Counted from the stretch's first letter, positions 42,742-51,734 are shown. The stretch: DNA of 64,000 bases from Halovivax gelatinilyticus (GCF_024300625.1 NZ_CP101322.1:2307992-2371991); one strand, 5' to 3'. Made by a program: numbers and translations. Notes: generated by a model from the letters alone, not told the origin.

Positions 42742-45273
42742 GTGACCGAGGGCGATCCGTCCCACTCGGCGACCTGTTCGTACTGCGGGGAGTCGACTCC
42801 CCGACCCGACAGCGACGGCTGGTGTTCGACGGGCTGTCGACGCCTCCGGTCTGCGTTCGATCCGGTCCCAGATCGCCGCGCATCCGAACCGGCGGGAGTG
42901 GACGAAGCGCTCTCGCGAACCTTCGTCCGAGTCGACGGGATGCACTCCGCTCACTGCGAGCGGTATCTGGAGCGGGTCGCGACCGCTCACGATGCCGTCG
43001 TCGATGCCAGCGCCAGCTACGTGACGGAGACTGTCCGGGTCGATCACGACCCGGATCGCCTGTCGCCCGACGCCCTCGCGGATCGACTCAGCCGACTCGG
43101 CTACACGGCATACAGACGAGACGGGAGCGACGAACCTGCTGGCGAACGGTCGACCCGATCGGTCGGCGACCGGGGCGATGGCGAATCGGATCGACGAGAC
43201 GAACCGGTCGCTCGCGCCGACGACACCGAATCGCCGTACCGGTCGCGCGAGATGGCTGGCCACCGAAAGCGGCGACACGACGACTCGCTCGCGGTTCGGT
43301 ACGTCGTCGGCGTCGTTTTCGGTTCGTTCCTCCTCGTCCCGTACGTCGCCATCTTTTACCCGGTGTATCTCGCGGAACTCGTCAGCTGGGGGCCGCTCGC
43401 GCTGTACGAGGACGCGTTCGAGTCGCTCGATTCGATCGTCCTCCCGCTGTTTCTCGTCCTCACCGGTGCGGTGATCTACCTGACCGGTGCGCCGCTGGTG
43501 CGCGGGGCCGTCGTCGCCATTCGCCTCCGTCGGCCGAACGCCCAGCTCCTCGCCGTGTTGCCCGTCGCCGCGGCGTACGTGTACGCGACGATGGCAGTGC
43601 TCGGCGGGCGAAACGACGTCTACTTCGACTTCGCGATCGTGACGGCGACGCTCGTGATGGGTGCCATCTTCTGGGAGGCGAACGTCAAGCGCGACGCCTA
43701 CGCGCGACTCACCGACCTGACGCGGTCGACCGTCGACGCCGCCAGACGCTACGAGGACGACGGTTCGACCGACGTGGTCGCCGTCGAGCGCTTAAATCCC
43801 GGCGATCGCATCCTCGTCAGGCAAGGCGAGCGAATTCCGGTCGACGGGACGCTCGCGGACGGAACGTGTACGGTCGAGGAGGCGATCGTCACCGGCGAAT
43901 CGCTCCCGCGGCGTCGGTCCGCCGGCGACGCGGTGATCGGCGGTTCGGCGGTCACCGGCGGCGCGGCCGTCGTCTCGGTCGGGGATCGGACGACGAGCCG
44001 TCTCGATCGGCTTACGCGGACCGTCTGGAACCTCCAGAGCGCCCGTCACGGGGCGACGGTGCGAGCCGACGCCGTTGCGGAGCGGGTGCTCGCGATCGTC
44101 GTCGTCGCGGCCGTCGTCGTCGCGGCGGCGAGCCTGTTCTTCGGGGCCGACGCGTTGGATGCCGCGCGTGCGTCCCTGCTGACCGTTCTCGTCGCGAGCC
44201 CCTGGGCCATCGCGTTCGCGACGCCCGTCGCCGTCGCCACGACTATCCGCGAGGCGGCCGAGGCGGGGATCGTCGTCTTCGACGAGACCGTCTTCGACCG
44301 ACTCCGCGCGGTCGACACCGTCGTCTTCGACAAGACGGGGACGCTCACGACTGGTGAGATGACGGTCGTCGACGCGTGGGGACCCGCGTCGGCGCTAACG
44401 GCGGCGGCCGCACTCGAACGACGGGCCGCTCACCCGGCCGGCGAGGCGATCGCTGACGCGTTTTCGCCCGACGGTGACGGCGGCGTCGACGGTCGGACCG
44501 CGTCGACGGACGGCGGGGCGGTCTCCGACGACGCCGACCGGGCGCCGACGATCGAGGCGTACGAGGCGCACGCGACGGGTGTCGGCGGCGTCGTCGACGG
44601 TCGTCACACCCTGGTCGGCCATCCGACGCTGTTCGACGAGCGGAGGTGGACGGTCGACGGTGACCTCGCCGAACGCGTGGATTCGATCCGCGGTGACGGA
44701 CTGCTTCCCGTGGTCGTCGGGCGCGACGGCGCGGTCGAGGGCGTGATCGCCGTCGGAGATCGACCCCGCGAGGCGTGGGCGGCGACGATCGACGCGCTCT
44801 CAGATCGGGAGGTGATCGTCCTCACCGGCGACGACGAGCGGGCGACGGACTTTCTCGCGCACCACGACGCCGTGGACCGGATTTTCGCCGGGGTGAGCCC
44901 GGCGGCGAAGACGGAGACGATTCGTCGCCTTTCGGCCGAGGGTTGCGTCGCGATGGTCGGCGACGGGACGAACGATGCGCCGGCGCTCGCCGCGTCGGAC
45001 CTCTCGATCTCGCTCGGCGGGGCGAGCGCACTCGCCGCCGACGCGGCGGATTTAGCGCTCGCGAACGACGATCTCCGGGGGGTCGACCGGGCGTTTTCGC
45101 TCGCGGAGACGGCCCGCAGGCGCCGACGAGGGGCCCTCGCACTCGCGTTCGTCTACCCGGCCATCGCCGTTCCAGCGGCCGTCGTCGGGGCGGTGAATCC
45201 GCTGGTGACGACGGCCGCGATCGTCGCCACCGCGACGGCGATCGTCGTCCACTCGTCGCGTTCGGGTCGGTGA
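42742..45273 (+). CDS. P1B-type heavy-metal ATPase with altered membrane metal-binding site
   Basis: An 843-residue P-type ATPase. The N-terminus has a treble-clef-like Cys cluster (C12, C15, C28, C32) as in CcoI/FixI-type pumps, then a degenerate HMA domain (GMHSAHC, residues 66-72, with one of the two Cys replaced by Ser). The catalytic core is intact: TGES, DKTGTLTTG (Asp near 531), the HP motif in RRAAHPAGEA and GDGTNDAPAL. The TM6 motif, CPC in copper pumps, reads S486-P487-W488; the TM7 YN reads YP and the TM8 MxSS is absent. Acidic insertions lie at about residues 115-165 and in the N-domain. Metal specificity cannot be inferred. Confidence 0.88.
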   Translation: MTEGDPSHSATCSYCGESTPRPDSDGWCSTGCRRLRSAFDPVPDRRASEPAGVDEALSRTFVRVDGMHSAHCERYLERVATAHDAVVDASASYVTETVRVDHDPDRLSPDALADRLSRLGYTAYRRDGSDEPAGERSTRSVGDRGDGESDRRDEPVARADDTESPYRSREMAGHRKRRHDDSLAVRYVVGVVFGSFLLVPYVAIFYPVYLAELVSWGPLALYEDAFESLDSIVLPLFLVLTGAVIYLTGAPLVRGAVVAIRLRRPNAQLLAVLPVAAAYVYATMAVLGGRNDVYFDFAIVTATLVMGAIFWEANVKRDAYARLTDLTRSTVDAARRYEDDGSTDVVAVERLNPGDRILVRQGERIPVDGTLADGTCTVEEAIVTGESLPRRRSAGDAVIGGSAVTGGAAVVSVGDRTTSRLDRLTRTVWNLQSARHGATVRADAVAERVLAIVVVAAVVVAAASLFFGADALDAARASLLTVLVASPWAIAFATPVAVATTIREAAEAGIVVFDETVFDRLRAVDTVVFDKTGTLTTGEMTVVDAWGPASALTAAAALERRAAHPAGEAIADAFSPDGDGGVDGRTASTDGGAVSDDADRAPTIEAYEAHATGVGGVVDGRHTLVGHPTLFDERRWTVDGDLAERVDSIRGDGLLPVVVGRDGAVEGVIAVGDRPREAWAATIDALSDREVIVLTGDDERATDFLAHHDAVDRIFAGVSPAAKTETIRRLSAEGCVAMVGDGTNDAPALAASDLSISLGGASALAADAADLALANDDLRGVDRAFSLAETARRRRRGALALAFVYPAIAVPAAVVGAVNPLVTTAAIVATATAIVVHSSRSGR

Positions 45274-45373
45274 CGAGCCGGTCTCACCGGAGAGCCTACC
45301 AATTTAGAAGTTCAGACCAAATCAGAGTATAATAAAGAGGATAAAGACGCTAACGTAAGTTATTCGAATTATC

Positions 45374-45424
45374 TTAACTGTATAGGGGGCCAAACCTTCA
45401 TTATATGCTGGTGAGCAGGTGGGG
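45374..45424 (+). promoter_or_regulatory. Promoter and ribosome-binding region of the 190-residue membrane protein
   Basis: An AT-rich stretch (45300-45407) contains TTAACTGTATAG (45374-45385) and TTATATG (45401-45407). GGTGAG (45410-45415) and AGGTGGGG (45417-45424) precede the ATG at 45427. The second run is very close to the start; the first has a normal spacing. Confidence 0.4.
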
Positions 45425-45426
45425 TC

Positions 45427-45999
45427 ATGTCTACACAGGCACAATCAGGTGGATTGACAGATAAACTCCCAGTAAAAGAGGGAGGAATCGCCGGCGCAGT
45501 CGCGTTCGTCGCCGGACTCGCCGTCGTTTCCGTCTTCGCGTTCGTCGACTCTGAAATCGAGGTCGGCGAGAGTGAGATGGGAACGCTCACCGAACTCGGG
45601 CAGCTGTTTTATGCGAGCCATTACGTCGACATGGAGATGGACACGCCGCTCGGATCGGAAACCGGAAGCGTCTTCAGTGATACGTCGACGCAACTTCCGG
45701 AATTCCTCTTCTACGCGGTTCCGGCGGTCGTCCTTATCGGCGTGGGTTACTGGCTGGCGAGCAATTTCACCGACCTCTCTGAGACTAACGAGAGCGTCAT
45801 GGCGGGTGCATCTGTGGTCGTCGGTTACCTGCCGCTCGTCGTCGTCGGCACGTTCGTCTTCGAGCACTCGGAATCGGCGGAAGGAATGTCGGTCTCGTTT
45901 GGTCCGGATCTCACCCAGTCGCTGATGTTCGCGGGCGTCGCGTTCCCGCTCATCTTCGGTGCGATCGGCGGATTCATCGCTTACCAGCAGGCGCAGTAA
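45427..45999 (+). CDS. Four-helix haloarchaeal membrane protein, unknown function
   Basis: A 190-residue protein with TM helices at about residues 20-40, 90-110, 120-142 and 163-185 and an acidic extracytoplasmic loop after the first helix (EIEVGESEMGTLTE). The family is not recognised beyond its resemblance to uncharacterised haloarchaeal membrane proteins. It lies between the P1B ATPase and the SafE-like gene, so a link to metal handling is possible, but nothing in the sequence shows it. Confidence 0.7.
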   Translation: MSTQAQSGGLTDKLPVKEGGIAGAVAFVAGLAVVSVFAFVDSEIEVGESEMGTLTELGQLFYASHYVDMEMDTPLGSETGSVFSDTSTQLPEFLFYAVPAVVLIGVGYWLASNFTDLSETNESVMAGASVVVGYLPLVVVGTFVFEHSESAEGMSVSFGPDLTQSLMFAGVAFPLIFGAIGGFIAYQQAQ

Positions 46000-46042
46000 G
46001 GCGTTCGACGATCCGAATTTCGATTTTTCGACGGTCCACACC

Positions 46043-46885
46043 CTACAGCGGCTGGTAGAACGGCAGCGGCGGGTGTGGCAGGTGGATCCCGTAGAGCATC
46101 AGGCCGTGCTGGAGCGGGACGTAGCCGAGGACGAGAAACGCCACGCCGAGCGCGCGGTGGAGGCGGACCCGACTCTTCGGGCCGATCGAACTCAAGAGCG
46201 TTCCGTAGAAAAAGAGCGTCGGGATGGTTCCGAGGCCGAGGACGGCGAGCGAGAGCGCGCCACGAAGCGGATCGCCCAGCGCGAACGCGTAGAGGTAGGC
46301 CGGGTAGATGATCGGACACGGGAGCAGGCCGTGGACGGAGCCGAGGAGGGCGATGCCGGGACCAGCGGCCAGCCGATCGATCCGCGCCGTGAGGACGCCC
46401 GATACGCGCGCGAAGACCGCGCCGATCACCGGAAGGTCGTGGCCGGGGACGCCGGCCCGCCCGCGGACGTAGTAGAGCCCGCTGGCGAGAATGGCGATTC
46501 CGACCAGGATGCCCGTCGTCGCGCGAACCCGATCGCCCATCGCGACCGTGGCGTCCATCGAGGCGAACGCCACCGCGCCGAGGAGCGCGGCGAGACCCCC
46601 GATGAGGGCGTAACTCGCCGTCCGACCCAGGTTGAACAGCAGGTGCTGGCGCACCTCGAAGAGCGAGAGGTCGTCGGTTCGCCGACCGGGTTTTTTGGCC
46701 GCCATGCGATCGCCGTAGGCGGTCACGAGCGGGCCGCACATCCCCAGACAGTGGGCGCCGGCGAGCAGTCCGATTACGAGAAAGACCGCCAGGTCCGCGT
46801 GGTCGGTCACCGCCGACGTCCCGTGGTCGCCGTGGAGGGCGACGTCGACCATTCCGCTGGCGAGAACCGCCGCGACTGTGCTCAT
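46043..46885 (-). CDS. SafE/COG2836-like membrane protein (sulfite exporter TauE/SafE family)
   Basis: A 280-residue polytopic protein. AGAHCLGMCGPLVTAYG in the first helix (about residues 43-59) is the signature of the COG2836 group, which in bacteria is found beside CcoI-type copper ATPases and is linked to cytochrome oxidase copper supply. LLPCPIIYPAYLYAFALGD (about residues 188-206) is a second Cys-Pro helix. About six to seven TM helices. Its location opposite a P1B ATPase fits metal handling at the membrane (inference from known gene neighbourhoods). Confidence 0.8.
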   Translation of the reverse strand: MSTVAAVLASGMVDVALHGDHGTSAVTDHADLAVFLVIGLLAGAHCLGMCGPLVTAYGDRMAAKKPGRRTDDLSLFEVRQHLLFNLGRTASYALIGGLAALLGAVAFASMDATVAMGDRVRATTGILVGIAILASGLYYVRGRAGVPGHDLPVIGAVFARVSGVLTARIDRLAAGPGIALLGSVHGLLPCPIIYPAYLYAFALGDPLRGALSLAVLGLGTIPTLFFYGTLLSSIGPKSRVRLHRALGVAFLVLGYVPLQHGLMLYGIHLPHPPLPFYQPL

Positions 46886-47255
46886 TAGCCGACTCCAGGA
46901 ACGGATCGCCTATCGGTCTTGCGTTCTCGTCGCGCCCATTCACCGAATTCGTTCGGCTCACATGGTTCAATCGTCGAAATAGCTGGTTCGGATGGTTCAA
47001 TCGTCGAAATAGCTGGTTCGGATGGTTCAATCGTCGAAATAGCTGGTTCGGATGGTTCAATCGTCGAAATAGCTGATTCGGATGGTTCAATCGTCGACGT
47101 AGTCGGTTCGTCCGTCGTGAGTTGTGCTCACCGCTCCCCGTCAAACTAGGGACTCGTCGGACTGGGGGCGCCGTCAACCAGAGACTCGCGTCGGACTGGC
47201 GCATTCCTCGAACGGGACGAACAGCGTTATGGCCCCGTCGCGTCTCTGCGCCGGT
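46886..47255. other. Intergenic region holding a 30-bp minisatellite
   Basis: A 370-bp gap between the SafE-like gene (minus) and the enoyl-CoA hydratase-family gene (plus). The first 230 bp are dominated by the tandem repeat; the rest contains no convincing gene. TTATGG-like AT-poor sequence precedes the ATG at 47256. Confidence 0.6.
46964..47113. repeat. 30-bp minisatellite, five tandem copies
   Basis: The unit begins GGTTCAATCGTCGAAATAGC and starts at 46964, 46994, 47024, 47054 and 47084. The first three copies look identical, the fourth has one change (CTGATTC for CTGGTTC), and the fifth diverges after TCGTCGA. There is no spacer between copies. Because the unit is a multiple of three, both strands stay open (for example GSIVEIAGSD repeated on the plus strand), but no start site or flanking gene supports translation. 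Confidence 0.95.
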
Positions 47256-48029
47256 ATGGGATCCATCCGCGTCGAACGCCACGACGACGAGCCCGTCGCG
47301 ACGGTCGTCATCGCGAATCCGGAGCGACGAAACGCCATCTCCCGCGAGGACGCGCGGGCGCTCGCCGACGCGTTCCGAGAGATCGACGCCGACGAGGCGA
47401 TCCGCGGGGCGATACTCACCGGCGAGGGGAGCGCGTTCTGCGCCGGTCTCGACCTCACCACCGTCGAGGGAGAACCCTCGGCGGATCTCGTCGATCGAAG
47501 CTTCCACGCCGCGGTGCGCGAGATCGCCACCTGTTCGGTCCCCGTCGTCGCCCGGGTCGACGGGCCGGCCGTCGGGGCTGGCGCGTCGCTCGCGGTCGCC
47601 TGCGACCTCGTCTTCGCGGCCGAGGACGCTCGCATCGGCTTTTCGTTCACGAAGATCGGACTCACGGCGGATACGGGCGCCACCTGGACCTTGCCCCGAC
47701 TCGTCGGCGCGCAGACGGCGTTCGACCTGCTCGCCTCCGGGCGAATTCTAGACGCACCCGAAGCGGCCGACCTCGGCCTCGTGACGGAGACCGCGTCGGC
47801 CGACGAACTGGACGCGCTCGTCGACAGACGGGCGACCGCTCTCGCGAACGGACCCACGCGCGCCATCTCCGCGATACGCCGACTCCTCCGGCGGGCCAAC
47901 GCCAACACGATTGAAGAGCACCTCGAACTCGAAGCCGGCGCCCAGATCGACACCTATCACACCGCGGATTCGACCGAGGGGGTGCTCGCATTTACCGAGA
48001 ATCGCGACCCCGAGTTCGAAGGGCGGTGA
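47256..48029 (+). CDS. Enoyl-CoA hydratase/isomerase family protein
   Basis: A 257-residue crotonase-fold protein. The oxyanion-hole segment GSAFCAGLDLTTVEG (about residues 60-75) and the second loop VDGPAVGAGASLAVACDLVFA (about residues 100-120) are typical, as is the FTKIGLTADTGATWTLPRLVG helix. The family acts on CoA thioesters (hydration, isomerisation). The residues that distinguish hydratase from isomerase are not decisive here. The ATG at 47256 begins the conserved N-terminus; the upstream extension runs through repeat DNA. Confidence 0.9.
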   Translation: MGSIRVERHDDEPVATVVIANPERRNAISREDARALADAFREIDADEAIRGAILTGEGSAFCAGLDLTTVEGEPSADLVDRSFHAAVREIATCSVPVVARVDGPAVGAGASLAVACDLVFAAEDARIGFSFTKIGLTADTGATWTLPRLVGAQTAFDLLASGRILDAPEAADLGLVTETASADELDALVDRRATALANGPTRAISAIRRLLRRANANTIEEHLELEAGAQIDTYHTADSTEGVLAFTENRDPEFEGR

Positions 48030-48208
48030 CGAAGCCGATTCGACGAAACTCGCGTCGGATCGGTCGGCCTGAACGACCGTAATCGACGCGATACTGCGTT
48101 TTATCGGATACCGAACGAGCGCCAAGAAGTCTCTATTGCTTCGATTTCAACCCCGAGCGTGCTAACTTCCTTCGCAAATTATCGGTGATATCCTGAATTA
48201 TCCAAATG

Positions 48209-48214
48209 CTTAAG
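48209..48214 (+). promoter_or_regulatory. TATA-like box of the lipoprotein-ABC operon
   Basis: GCTTAAG lies about 25-29 bp before the ATG codons at 48232/48238, consistent with a leaderless transcript. Confidence 0.35.
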
Positions 48215-48237
48215 CGACGTCCCTCGGATCAATGGGT

Positions 48238-49233
48238 ATGCAACAATCGACTGAGAGCGGACTCTTTGCGGGTGGAAATAGACGTTTCGTCCTGGCTGCG
48301 GTGTTCGTCGCGGCCCTCGTGTTGACGGCCGGCTGTACCGGCATCCTCTCGAGTTCGGCCGACAGCCAGTCGCAAGTCGAGAAGGTTCCGGAGGGTACGG
48401 AACTGATGGTTCACCTCGATATGGCGGTCCTCACCGATAGCACCGTCCAGGAGTACGTCGAGGAAGTAGACGAAGCGGAGGCCGAGGACGTAGAGGACGT
48501 CGACGAGCTAACCGAGGAATTCTACGCCGAGACGGGCCTGGATCCGACCGAAGTCGATCAGGCGCTCTTCTTCGGCTCGATGGCTGATAGCTTCATGGGT
48601 GAGGAGTCGTTCGGCGTCATCCTCGATACGAGCTGGGACGCGGAAGCGTTCATCGACGTACTCGAAGACGAAGAGGGGATGTCCTACGTCCAGACCGAAT
48701 ACCACGGTGAAGCCGTCCTATGGGAACCAGCCGACCCTGACGAGGTCTGGGATCCGGTCTACGTCGGCGTTCACGACGACGGACAGCTCGTCCTCGGCGA
48801 TCGCGACGCGGTGACGGCTTCGCTGGACGTGACCTACGGCGGCGAGAACGCCGTCTCGGGGACGGTTCTCGAAGCGTTCAACGACGCGCCCGACGGCCTC
48901 GTGACGTTCGCTATGGGCATGGACGACGCCGATCCAACCGATGCGCCAGTCGACGAGTTCGCGATGTTCGACGGCCTGACGGCGATCAGCGGTTCCTTTT
49001 ACACCTCCGGAAGCAGCGTGGGCGTCGAAGCACACGTCCACTTCGCGAGCAGCGATCAGGCAGACGACATGGCCGGCACGATCAACTTCATGCTCTCCGG
49101 AATGATGGGCGATCTTCCGCCGGAAGAGCAAGAGCTGCTCGATTCCATCGACGTCGATTCGAGCGGGAACGCCGTCGTCATCGTGTGGGAAGACGCCCCC
49201 GACGGCTCGTCCGGCCCGTTCGCCCTCCCGTAA
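48238..49233 (+). CDS. Predicted lipoprotein, first gene of an ABC-transporter operon
   Basis: A 331-residue exported protein. The N-terminal helix ends in a lipobox LTAGCTG, so the mature protein should be lipid-anchored at Cys near residue 33. The rest is acidic and alpha/beta with no recognised domain; it reads as two related halves (EGTELMVHLDMAV and DGLVTFAMGMDDA). Starts at 48232 or 48238. The permease gene begins 6 bp downstream, so this is probably an accessory or sensor subunit of the same transporter (inference). Confidence 0.75.
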   Translation: MQQSTESGLFAGGNRRFVLAAVFVAALVLTAGCTGILSSSADSQSQVEKVPEGTELMVHLDMAVLTDSTVQEYVEEVDEAEAEDVEDVDELTEEFYAETGLDPTEVDQALFFGSMADSFMGEESFGVILDTSWDAEAFIDVLEDEEGMSYVQTEYHGEAVLWEPADPDEVWDPVYVGVHDDGQLVLGDRDAVTASLDVTYGGENAVSGTVLEAFNDAPDGLVTFAMGMDDADPTDAPVDEFAMFDGLTAISGSFYTSGSSVGVEAHVHFASSDQADDMAGTINFMLSGMMGDLPPEEQELLDSIDVDSSGNAVVIVWEDAPDGSSGPFALP

Positions 49234-49239
49234 CCGACC

Positions 49240-50307
49240 GTGGATCTCCCGACGCTGCTTCGCAAGGAGGCGCTGACCGTCCGACGGAACGTCGGGCTGT
49301 TCGTGGTCCTCCTGATCCTCATTCCGGCGATGCTCGCCGGCGTCACCGGCGTCTACGAACGGACGATCCCCGAGGACGTTCCCGTCGGCGTCGTCGCGGC
49401 CGACGAGGAGACGACCGACGAGGAACTGGCCGTCGTTCGGACCGGTGTCAGATTCTTCGCGACACCGGTGAGTTACGACTCGATGGACGAGGCGAAAGCG
49501 GGACTCGAACGCGAGGAGGTATACCTCGTCATCGAGGTGCCGTCGGGACTGTCGGAGGAGGGCGAACCGGCGAACTTCACCGTCGTCTCCGACCGGACGA
49601 TCGTTCCCTTCTCCGAGCCGGCAAACATGTCGGCGAACATCTTAGACTCCGAGCTCGACCGGCAGTTCCCGGCGGACGTCTCCGTCGAACAGGAGCGGAT
49701 GAACGAAGATCGCGTCCTGACGGAGTACCTGATGGCGGCCGCGCTGGTAGCGTTCATCTTCGTCTACGCGATGGTCTTCGTACCGTACCAGGTTCGCGGC
49801 GAGCGGCTGGTGTTAGATCGGCTCCAGACCACCTCGCGTCTCGAGACGGTCGTCGCCAGCAAAGTCCTCTTCTACGGAGCGTTGACGACGGTTCCGGTGG
49901 TGAGCGTCGGTCTGGTCGGACGGTGGATGGGCTTCGACATGGCGATTCTCTCGCCGTTGACCCTCGTGACCGTCGCGCTGACGTTCGTCTTCCTCTCGGC
50001 GGTCGGCCTGGCGATTCTGTTCGCGCTTCGACTCGGTCGGTCGGCGCTGTTCGCCAACGTCGGACTCGTCTTCGGGCTGGTCGGCCTCTCGAGTCTGGTC
50101 TATCCGGTCGGGTTCTTCTCGACGACGCGAAAGGCCATCGCCCGCGCGCTGCCGACGCACTACGCGACCATCACCACTCGAAGCGGTATGTTACGCGATA
50201 CGCCGGCCACGCTGTACGCCGACTACGTCCTCATACTGCTCGGATCGGCCCTCGCGGGCCTGTTCGTTTGCTGGCTATCGATCCAGTACTACACGCGGAG
50301 GCGATGA
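49240..50307 (+). CDS. ABC-2 type transporter permease
   Basis: A 355-residue permease with the ABC-2 layout: one TM helix near residues 17-37, a large extracytoplasmic domain (about 40-160), then five to six helices (about 165-350) including the VPYQVRGERLVLDRLQTT cytoplasmic coupling segment. The GTG start at 49240 follows the lipoprotein stop by 6 bp. The ATPase gene begins 3 bp after its stop. The substrate is unknown. Confidence 0.85.
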   Translation: MDLPTLLRKEALTVRRNVGLFVVLLILIPAMLAGVTGVYERTIPEDVPVGVVAADEETTDEELAVVRTGVRFFATPVSYDSMDEAKAGLEREEVYLVIEVPSGLSEEGEPANFTVVSDRTIVPFSEPANMSANILDSELDRQFPADVSVEQERMNEDRVLTEYLMAAALVAFIFVYAMVFVPYQVRGERLVLDRLQTTSRLETVVASKVLFYGALTTVPVVSVGLVGRWMGFDMAILSPLTLVTVALTFVFLSAVGLAILFALRLGRSALFANVGLVFGLVGLSSLVYPVGFFSTTRKAIARALPTHYATITTRSGMLRDTPATLYADYVLILLGSALAGLFVCWLSIQYYTRRR

Positions 50308-50310
50308 TCG

Positions 50311-51069
50311 ATGTCCGACGGACCACTCCCCACCACGAACGCCCCGGCCGACGCGGCCGAGCTGGCCGACCTGGAAGCCGATTCGGCGGTCGAGGCGACC
50401 GTCGAGGACCCGACTGACGAGTCGATCGTCATCGAGGAACTCACCAAGCGCTACGGTGAGACGGTCGCACTCGACGGGATCACGCTCACCGTCACGCCGG
50501 GCGTCCACGGACTGATCGGCCCGAACGGTTCGGGAAAGACGACGCTCTTTCACGTGATCGCGGGTCTATCGAACCCCACGGCGGGGCGCATCGAGCGACC
50601 GCCCGACGCGGTCGGGTACAGCTTTCAGGAGCCCCGGTTTTACCCCGAGCTCACCGTCCGCGAGAACCTCTCGGTCTTTCGTTCGCTCGACGACGATCCG
50701 GCGCCGGTCGACTGGATCGAGACGCTGCTCTCTGAACTCCGTCTCGAACCGGCCGTCGACCGCCGTGCCGGCGACCTCTCCGGGGGTTTTCGTAAGAAGT
50801 TAGACCTCGCGCTCGCGTTTCTCTCTCGACCGACGGTCCTCCTGCTCGACGAACCGCTCGCGGACGTCGACGAGTACTCGCGCCGGAAGATCCTCGCCTT
50901 CTTCGAAGACTACAGCGACGACGACCGGACGATCGTCGTCTCCTCGCACAACGCCGCCGCCTTCGAGGGACTGTACGATCGCATCACGATCCTCTTCGAC
51001 GGCGAGATTCGCGCCGACGGACCGCCCGACGATCCCGACGTCGCCCGCTATCGGCGATTTTTCGGGTGA
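50311..51069 (+). CDS. ABC transporter ATP-binding protein
   Basis: A 252-residue ATPase. Walker A GPNGSGKTT is at about residues 70-78, the Q-loop YSFQEPRFYPELTV at about 106-119, the signature LSGGFRKKLDLALAFLSRP at about 153-171, then Walker B VLLLDEPLADVDEY and the switch His in SSHNAAA. The 40-residue acidic N-terminal extension is typical of halophiles. Third gene of the operon with the lipoprotein and permease. Confidence 0.92.
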   Translation: MSDGPLPTTNAPADAAELADLEADSAVEATVEDPTDESIVIEELTKRYGETVALDGITLTVTPGVHGLIGPNGSGKTTLFHVIAGLSNPTAGRIERPPDAVGYSFQEPRFYPELTVRENLSVFRSLDDDPAPVDWIETLLSELRLEPAVDRRAGDLSGGFRKKLDLALAFLSRPTVLLLDEPLADVDEYSRRKILAFFEDYSDDDRTIVVSSHNAAAFEGLYDRITILFDGEIRADGPPDDPDVARYRRFFG

Positions 51070-51323
51070 GTAAGAGAACGGTCGCTGTCCGAGGCGACTG
51101 TCACGCTGTGAGAATCGAAGAATGCAATCCCTGACGTTCGATTCACGCCTGCGACACGTCGTTTCGCGGAGACCAGTTCGCGGGCACGAAACCTGAGCCG
51201 ATCGACGTGCGCGAGCCGTCGGGCACCTCGACCACCCGTGACCGTCGGGCGATGGCCGTATCCGCCCTGACGGCCGACCCCGTCACCGGAACGCTATAGT
51301 GACTGTCCGATCCAGCAACACGC

Positions 51324-51710
51324 ATGATAGAGACCGAACCGTCGCTGGTGCTGTCGCTCCTGACGATCGCCGCGGTGGCGTACTTCGTCGCCGATCTCGT
51401 GCCGCGGGTCGACGCGCTCGACCGGAGCTACCGAAAGTTTCTCGCGTTGACGACGCTCGGCGTGACCTACCTGCTCTTGCTCCCCGTGATGCTGACCATC
51501 CTCACCGAAGTGGACGCTGGCGAGCCCATCGGCCAGGTGCTCGCGATCGCCGTCGCCGCGCACGTGCTGTTCGGTCTCACGCTGCTGTACGACGTCTTCG
51601 ACGACTGGATCCGCATGTTCGCCGATCCCGAGTACAAGACCTGGGTGGAGGCGTCGCTCGTCCTCGCGGTCGTCGTTCTTCTCGCGGTGTTGTTCTTACT
51701 CTCGCCGTAG
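51324..51710 (+). CDS. Four-helix membrane protein, unknown function
   Basis: A 128-residue protein with TM helices at about residues 5-25, 42-62, 72-92 and 110-127. No family is recognised. The ATG at 51324 lies about 25 bp after an AT-containing CTATAG, a possible promoter. The 254-bp gap upstream holds no convincing gene. Confidence 0.65.
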   Translation: MIETEPSLVLSLLTIAAVAYFVADLVPRVDALDRSYRKFLALTTLGVTYLLLLPVMLTILTEVDAGEPIGQVLAIAVAAHVLFGLTLLYDVFDDWIRMFADPEYKTWVEASLVLAVVVLLAVLFLLSP

Positions 51711-51734
51711 CTGACGATCGCTTCGTCGCTCGAT

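Noticed and set aside
46964-47113. CRISPR array
   Set aside because: Units are directly tandem with no unique spacers, and no cas genes are in the window.
46919-47149. Repeat protein GSIVEIAGSD from the 30-bp array
   Set aside because: The frame is open only because the unit length is a multiple of three; no promoter, start context or homologous flanks are seen.
51143-51325. 60-codon minus-strand frame between the ABC operon and the membrane protein
   Set aside because: Its ATG overlaps the start of the divergent gene and the composition is not clearly coding.
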